Part shown: one piece after another, positions 13,601 through 22,600 of the stretch
Layout of the letters: each line of letters starts with the position of its first letter
Position numbering within the stretch: position 1 is the stretch's first letter
Assembly: GCF_029852145.1 (NCBI RefSeq)
Contig: NC_079971.1
Location: 21,885,563 to 21,949,562 of the forward strand
Source: Microplitis mediator
Lineage: Eukaryota; Arthropoda; Insecta; Hymenoptera; Braconidae
Direction: 5' to 3'
Length of the DNA: 64,000 nt
The notes under the pieces: generated by a model
Database searches by the model: none
What the model was told of the DNA's origin: nothing
Seen by the model: only the letters and a program-made list of their open reading frames with translations
Program-made: the position numbers and the translations under genes

Positions 13601-16600
13601 TTCCTATATATTATGGGAATGATTCCCATAATATTATAGAAAGTATTCCTATAAATTATAGGAACCATTCCTATAACGTTATGGGTATTATTCCCATAAT
13701 TATAGGAACTATTTCTATAATTATGGGAAACATTCCTATAATTATAGGAACTGCTCCCATAATTTATGGTTCTAATTCCTAAGTTGGTATAGGAGAAAAT
13801 TTTATAAAATTATGGGAACCGCTGTCATAATTTTCTTTCCGTGTAGTATTCCTTGCAAGTCCTTCCTTCTGTTAAGTCTAGTTACGTTCGTTTCACGATT
13901 TATGTCTATGTAGCTCTAATTCATGCCTTCATAAGTCTAAGTATGTTCAATTCAAGCCTTTGTAAGTCTAAGTAGGCCCATTTCAAGCTTTCACAATTAT
14001 GTCCTAAAAAGTCTAATGTAGGTTTTCAATGCTCATTAGGGTTCAACCTTAAAAGTCTGCCTTAGATTTTGAGTCATTGTAAAATAAAAATTTTAAGTAC
14101 CTGGTGTAATAGGAGTATTGAATGCACCAATACGAACACCATTGGGAAATCCAAGTGCCATTGCTTCTCCAACAGCCCGTCCCAAAGCTGCCCCAATTTT
14201 GAACACCGGAATAAAAATACCCGAAGGTACGGGAACCGTCGAGCAAATAATTGAGAATACGAATGTAAATAAAACGTAACTAAAAAGCCCGACAAACACG
14301 TCAGAGTAAGGTGTCGACCAATGTTTTACTACACTCATTTCCTCGACACTTAATTTAGATTTAGTCCATGTGAAATTAGTAAACAAACCCTGAACTTGAT
14401 TATGCGTATTCAGTTCACCCGCCATAAATTGACCGAGTCCCAACGGGAAGGACACGGACGCGACCAATAGGGACACGATACCCGGGTATAAAAAACGATT
14501 TTTTTGCAAAAATAAATTCATGCTTTTGTTTTTACGCATAAATATGACATACTGACGGTGTAACCAAACGTAAAAAGCGCCTCCGAGCCCACTACCGACC
14601 CCAATTAAAGCAAAAATGAACAATTCTTGCGGATCGAATGGGAAATCCATCGTAAAATTAGTAGCGAACATCGCAGTTATCGTTTCTTCGCGCTGGAACC
14701 ATATCGCCAGTAATCGGAACATTGTTGCCCCACATACAGCCGCGAAAAAACCCCGCCAGTAATTACGTACGGCGAAGTAAACAGTGGTTACTTCGATGCT
14801 GAACAAAACACCGCCGATTGGTGCCGCGAAACAGGAAGCGACCCCGGCTGCGCAGGCAGCAGCCAACATTTCGCAGTTACGGCTCTCGTTTTCGTAAATT
14901 CCCTGGAAACTTGTCACTAATTTTGATAACAGGGTCGCTACAATACTGGCTATGTGGACAAATGGACCCTCTTTGCCTAGGGGTAATCCGGATCCCAAGG
15001 TTGCCGTCAGCCCGATAACTTTGGCAACTAGTGTTCTGAAGGTCAGATACTCTTTCAAGGCGACCCCTCGTAAAATAGTTTTCATTTCGGGTATTCCTGA
15101 CCCGATACTCTGAGGAGCTACGATGTGAACGAATCCCGCGCTGAAGAGGATCAAACAGACTGGTAGTGATACCCATGCTAGGAATTGTAATGCCGGATGG
15201 GTTGTTAAGTCTTGATACAGCCATATCCTGGCTGGAAAAAATTTTTCATTAGAAAATTTGGTTAATTTGCAGAAAAGTCAAAAACATTTTTTTGTGAATT
15301 GTTTAGAGCCAGTGGGGATATTTCCGCATGTCTATTTGGTTTTAATTTGTAATTTGTCTACATGAAAAAAATTCGGTGCTTGCGATAGTGAACTGCAAAA
15401 CGCAACGAATGACGAATTTTTTGTGAGCGTTTTTTTAAACTCATATACTTTTTTCCGAAGCGGTCAATTTTATTTGCTTATGAAACCTTCACAAAAGACT
15501 AATAGTAATTTTTTCCATGACAATTTTTCGATGCCGTTTTCGAAGCCTTATTTTTAAAAATTTTTGTTTGCTATGAAAAATTTACATCTGGGAATATTTG
15601 CAAGCAAAATAGCCCTTATTAAAAGAAGCGATTCAAAACAATTTGAAACGATTCAATTTTACTACTATATATATTAGGGTGTATAAAAAAAATCGACTAA
15701 TTTTTTTTTTCTTCATTATATCGAAAATATTGTTGGAAATGACAAAAAAAAATACTGTGAAAGTTTGAGCTCTTAATATTAATATTAACAGCTGCCGCAT
15801 CACAATTTTCTATTTCTCGTTTAAATAACATCCCGGGAAAAACGGATTAGATCTGACCAGATATAATTATATCTGGTCAGATCTAATTATATCTGATCAT
15901 ATCTATTTATATCTGGTTAGATATGGGATTTGAGATATAATCAGATCTAGTTATATCTGATCAGATCTAAACAGATATAACTATATCTGGGTTGAAAAAT
16001 TCATCAGACATGAACAGATCTAGTCATATCTGATCAGATCTAAACAGATATAACTATATCTGAGTTGAAAAATACATCAGACATGATCAGATCTAGTCAT
16101 ATCTGATCAGATCTAAACAGTTATAACTATATCTGGATTGCAAAATGCATTAGACATGAAAAGGTCTTATCATATCTGGCCAGATCTAAACAGATATAAC
16201 TATATCTGGATTGCAAAATACATTAGACATGAAAAGGTCTTATCATATCTGGCCAGATATAACTATATCGAAGTTGTCAACATCTAAACTAAATACAACA
16301 ATTAACATAGTCAGATCCTATGACATCTGCTCAGATATAATTATGTATGTCTTATTTTTATAGATAACTGTTTATATCTGGTCAGATCTGCGCATATGTC
16401 GTAAGATCTGATCAGATAACTATATCTGAACTAAATACAACAATTAACATAATCAGATCTTGTTATATCTGCTCAGATATAATCATGAAAATTGTTCATA
16501 TCTGATTATTTACATTCACGCGATCACATACGTGGGGCAGCGCAGTGGATAGCGTCAAAGACTTTGGATCTGAAGGATGCAGGTTCGAGCCCAGCAGTCA

Positions 16601-19600
16601 TCGGGATTTTTTCATCAATCAAATTCATGTATAACTCTTCTAAGTAACGTTTCTAATACGTTAGATTACATTTCGGATCGAATGAAAACTATATTATTTT
16701 TTTTTGCAATTAAATTTTTTTTTTTTAATAGGGATCCTGGGAAAAAAGGTTTAGATCTGGCCACATATAATTATATCTGTTCAGATCTGTCCAGATCTTG
16801 TCAGATAGAGACAATTTAAAGATCTGGCCAGATCTGACAAATCAGATCTAATCAGATATAATTATATATGGTCAGATCTAAATCGTTTTCCCCGGGATGG
16901 GAAAATTTATTTTTTATGCTTTGGAATTTTGTAGCTCACGGTGGGACCAATACTTTTAAATGTTCAAGACATACTCTTATGGGAAATTTGACGCTCTACG
17001 AAAAAGGTCTCTTATAATTTTTCGATATTTTTATTTTTTCAAAAGTTATTCGAAGTTAAAGTTAGATTGACGATAAATTTTTCCATTTTTTAAATTTTCT
17101 GATGCAACCATCAACTTTATCGGAAAATTTTATAAGACATTTTTTGTAGAGCATTTTATTTTCTATAACTTATCTCAGAGAAAATTTTCGATATTTTCCA
17201 CAAGTTGTAAGTTATTTGCAATTAACTGAAAATTTAATATAATTAATTTTAAGCAACAAAATTTAGATTATTTAAGAAAATTTTCAGTTAATTGCAAATA
17301 ACTTACGACTTGTGAGAAATATCGAAAATTTTCCTCGAGATAAGTTATAGGAAATAAAATGCTCTACAAAAAACGTCCTATAAAATTTTCCGATAAAGTT
17401 AATAGTTGCGTCAAAAATTAAAAAAAATGAAAAAATTTATCGTCAATCTAACTTTAACTTCGAATAACTTTTGAAAAAATAAAAATATCGAAAAATTATA
17501 AGAGACCTTTTTCGTAGAGCGTCAAATTTTCCATAAGAATATGTCTTGAACATTCAAAAGTATTGGTCCCACCGTGAGCTACAAAATTCCAAAGCTTAAA
17601 ATATAAATTTTCCCATGTCATTTAAACGGGAAATAAAAAATTGTGATGCGGCAGCTGTTAATATTAATATTAAGAGCTCAAACTTTCACCGTAATTTTTT
17701 TTCGTCATTTCCAACAATATTTTTGATATAATGAAGAAAAAAAAAATTAGCCGATTTTTTTGATACACTCTCATAAACATTCATCATTGACTGAATAGTT
17801 TTGTTTAATCAGGAAGCATACATACGACAATACTAAGAATATAAGTCGAAAATTTACAAATTTGCCTGTATATACATTTTTTTGTGCAGGTTGTTTATGA
17901 AAAATTCACGAAAAGTTTTTAGTCAACGATTGTTCCTTTTTTTGGGTCTTCAGTTCATAAAAAGTTCGTCATTAGGTCAGGCTTCGAATAGGCTTTGGAA
18001 ATTCGTTTTTAACAAAAATTTTGTGGTTTTTCAAATTACTTTCCATTTTGTTAAATTGGCTCAGTTCCACTTTTTTTTTTAATTTTTTTTATCGAAAAAC
18101 TTGATTCGATTTGAAATTTTTCTGAACAATAATCGGCTCGAAATTCAAAAATTGTCAGTTTTCGAGCTTAGGTTCTATTAATTTATAAACTCAAATTTTG
18201 GTAATGTCTTAATTTTACCTCAATTTGAAATATAAAAAAAAATACTAACCGTTATTACACATTGAGATTCCACGATCCATCGCATAACTAATTAATGCCA
18301 TAATAATTCCCAGCAATGCCAAAAAAACCCAATCTTCACCCAACCTCGCTCCAGTATGTTTCCAAATGCATGCCAGCAACGCGACAGCTTTTCGACATAA
18401 CGGACCACGTCTTGATTTGCGTAAGTCTTCAGCTCTAACTTTATCCAGTTTTCTACGCGCTTTTTCGTGTGATTTAAGTTTTCGTGCTTCTTCTTTAGCA
18501 AATTCACCCAAATCTTTCGTATAGCGACCATACATCTAAACACAACAACATAAAACATGTAATTAAAAATTCAAATTCAAATTTCCCGCGGTTTCATTAG
18601 TTCGAAGCTTACTCGGCAGCCGGGGAAGAACCCAACTAGTTCACGGTTCCATAGCTGTCATTCCCATTCCATAAAGTAGACAAACAATGCAAATTAATAA
18701 AACAATAAATACACAAAACAAAGTACAAACAATGTTAATTTATTATGATTTTTAAATAAATTCAAATTATTTTAGTCATTTAGATTTATTTTATTACTTT
18801 TTTTTCACAACAAACTTACAATATAGTCATCATTGCAGACGAAATAAGCTCTGTTGAGTAGACTGGCCGGCATAAATACAATATAAATAAATAAACTTAT
18901 TGTTTTAAACATTCAAGTAACAGAGGAATTCATTATTCGTTAATTTTAGTAAACTTTTCTTTTTTTTTTTATTATTAAATACATTCGGTGCGATTATTTT
19001 TTTATTTTTACCCAATTGTTGAAGTAAAAAAAACGAGTCAAGGTAACAGATGTTTAATGATATCGAAATTGTTGTGATGGTGGTTAAACGGTAACTGAAG
19101 AGGAGGATTTAGTTGGTCTTTGAGCATTTGAATTTGTCGAAATTTGGCAAGAGTCAGCAATTATTATTTTTAGATTTTAGCTACTGGTAGTCATCGGTAC
19201 TGAGTTTTTACACTACATCTCTTACCTATTGTTTACATAAATATATTAACAGACAATTGTCAGACATAAACTATTTGTGTTACCACTTATAACTGTCATT
19301 GTTAAAAAAAAATTTTATTTAATGTTTGATCGCTTGGTTGTGATTTTCAGAGGAGAATTTACTGAGTGATGTCATTTTATAAAATTTTTTTTTGAGCATT
19401 TGTAATTAATTGCTAATTTTTCTTACCAATAATTAAAAAAGAAAAAAAAAACGTGTGTCTTAATGGGAGTACTACATTAGACTGGGGTCAAATGCTGGCT
19501 GTTAATCATTTGGCAACCTCGACATTGAAGTTGTCTGCCTATACGATCTTTGTCGAGAAGCTCTTTTGCCAAAAATAACTATTTTTATTAAAATTCGTGT

Positions 19601-22600
19601 CTCGTTTGTATTTTATTTGTTTTATCAACAATAAAAAAGAAGGTAATGCTATTAAAAATTTTTTAATAATTTTACGTAATTCGAATTTTATTTTTGGGGT
19701 AAAAAAAATTTTTAGGGAACAAATTAAAATTTTCCAGGAAATTTATTGGGGACGAAGGCACCTTTAGTCTGTAGTTCGCTTAAAATTAAAATTGAAGCTA
19801 AACTAATACAGATACGGAAAAATTTATTAGAAGTAATTTGTAGAGAATTAAATTCACTACAAAAAAAATATTTGTGCATTTTTACGACAGGTTGATAGTT
19901 CATGAGTTATTTTGATTTTAATTTTAAAATTGGATTTGAAAAAAATCTATGGCTTAAATTTTGTGTATTTAACTTTGGATAAAAATATCTTTTGAACTAT
20001 TGGATTTATGGGAAAACTCAATGAGACCTTTTTTGTAGAAAATTCAATTTCCTATAAAATCATCTCAATACATTTTAGCCGTATCTGTAATAGTTTATCT
20101 GTAATTCCAATTTGAAAACTAAAAACTGTTAAGAAAATAATTTTTCTCCAATTCCCTGATTCGAAATTTAAAAATTAAAATTTTGACTTAATTATTCGAG
20201 ATACAGTAAAAATGTATCAGACAAAATTTTTAGAGAATTGAATTTCCTACAAAAATCATTCTTACAAATTTTCTCATAAACCCCATAGTTTACTATATAA
20301 ATAAAAAAAAACTAATTGTATATTTAGTAGAATACAAAAATTATTTTTAGCCTTCACTAATTTTTTTTATCATCTCAACCAATTACTATATATAAAATAT
20401 ATGAACATATATATAAATAGCAAAAAAAAAAATGTATTTTATTTTTCGATATAATTTTTGCTAATTTAATTTGAGACATTCAATTGACGTCAACAATGAC
20501 CACGTCCTACTGGGCAATGGTTTGCTAGTCCTATTTTAGCTATTGGACCTACATAATTAGACACCATTGTCTATTATTATCAAACAAATATCTTTAAATA
20601 AAATCAATAAGATTGAAAAATAAAAAAAAATTTATTCAAGTAAAAGAATGCAATTGCATGATCGCGTATTGACGATTGATGCACGATAGGTTTTTTTTTT
20701 AAATCTTATAACATTGTTTTGATATATATATAGTCTGGTCACGCATATATATCTTATGCATAACAAGTTCTATTATCAACACATATATATAAGCGTCATG
20801 CGCATAATCATTGAAATGTCAACCGCGGCGTTTGTATTTCTATTAAATTTTATAAAAGATTTCTCTACTAGTAAAGTGCAATTGCATTTTATTTTTATTG
20901 TTATTAAAATTTTTTTATATTCAAAAGTTTACTGCCGTGTGATTTATGATCCTCAAGTTAGTAGACAATTTAATTAACAATAGTCGAATTTTTTTCTACA
21001 AATCATGTACAAGAAAAAAAAATATGAACGTAGAAAATTTTTGAAATATTTTTTATAATTTATCGTTTTTGAAAAAATCAAAAAATTATTAGACGTCAGT
21101 TGAGTTTATTATCGTGTGTGATACACATATATATGTATATATTTAATTGTGTTATATTTCATGTGTAATGAGATTTACATAAATTTAGTATTTAAAATTA
21201 TTTTTTTTTAATTAGTACTTTCCTATAGATTTAGAAGGTTATCCCTACTCTTTAAATGGTAGTTTTTTAGTCAAGGTCATGATTGTATGCCCACGCGATT
21301 TTTCAATGGATTTAATGTAAGTGACCGATTCACTTAATTTTTTATTATTATTATTATATAAGTTGATGATTTGTTAACTTTTTTGTAACGTTTTACGCAG
21401 GCTCAAGAAAAAAATTTTTAAATTTCGCGGTCTGCAAAAAGTGAAGATTAATCATTTATATTTTTAAATTTCGCGGTCAGAAAATTATAAATTCAAAATT
21501 TTTTGTTAAAGTCTGCGGTCTGTGAAAATAAAAATTTTTTGGAGTTCGCGGTTTAAAAAATAAAAAATTTTTTGATGAAATAAAATTATAAATAAAAAAT
21601 TTTTGTAAGAATTTTAATTTTAAGAAAAAAAAAAATTAACGAATTTTTTTTCTGAGGAAAAATTTTTTTGAAATTTTATTTGTTAAAATATTTTGATAAA
21701 TTGTATTTAAATTTTTTCAAGAAAATTGTAGAAAATTTTAAACGCAGGAATGTATAAATTTCATTTTTTGTAAGTGAAAATTTATTAAAATGGAAAATTA
21801 TTATTGTAAATTTCACAATTTATTGTTAGACTAAAATATTTTGTGTTCGTTAATAAGATAAAGTATTAAGTTGCAAAACTGAGTGAAAATAATTACAAAA
21901 ATATTTAAAAATCATGAGATTAATTAAAATAATTGCTGTAGTTTTAATAAATATTGCATCCATGATGTAGTTGACTTGAATTAAATTGATGCCATAAAAA
22001 TGAAAATTTATTTTAATTTAGAACGACAAGTTTTATTAGTAAGATGTTATCTCTATGACTAAATAATTTTTACTGCACAGAAAAAAAAAAAACCTTGGCC
22101 TGAGTATATTTTTTTAAATCCAGAAAAAGCCAAAATTTTGTGGTTAAAAAAAAAAAAATTTCTCGGTTCAAAATATTCGTTCCAAAAAAAATTTTAAAAA
22201 GTTTGATATCTAGGAATTTCAAATTTAATAGAACTTTCAGAAGACGCCCAAAATCCTCAAGGCTTCAAACATTCAACAGACATCTTAATTTTGATCAGGG
22301 TCGCCGTTTAAGAAATTCTACAGAAAATCGAGACTCAGCTTCCTGAGCCCGAAAATAGCGGGAAGTTTTGGGGTTTCCCCGCAAGGTCAACCGCTGAATT
22401 TACAATTTGCAATTTCCGACATCGGAAAGTGAGGAATAATTGTGGAAATGGATAGGAAAATTCATGATTATCCTCACCCATCTCCACCCATCTTCATCCA
22501 TCCTCATTCATCCTCATACATTCTCAGCAAACGGTTCAAGTTTTCGTATTTAAAATTAGTAAATGTCTTATTCATTGTTTCAAATATTAATTTTTTTTTG

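Larger units (their letters stand above)
15674..17774. mobile_element. large palindromic element, mariner-like ends, with a nested insertion
   Basis: Left end TTAGGGTGTATAAAAAAAAT, right end inverse with a few mismatches (GATACACTCTCATAA). Arms: 15674-15831 plus 16898-17250, against 17265-17774. They match closely, including GAGCTCTTAATATTAATATT and its inverse. The arms fold over a centre near 17255. Sequence 15832-16897 has no counterpart in the right arm and is a later insertion. Confidence 0.85.

Noticed and set aside
14818..15224. Other-frame ORFs over the ClC-a main exon
   Set aside because: Shadows of the exon whose true frame carries GSGIPE and GKEGPFVH.
16531..16603. Functional tRNA gene
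   Set aside because: The acceptor stem does not pair and the anticodon stem is broken, so only a tRNA-derived pseudogene or SINE head is claimed.
20756..20977. 73-residue ORF in the ClC-a intron
   Set aside because: AT-driven frame in intronic DNA; no domain, signal or conserved motif.
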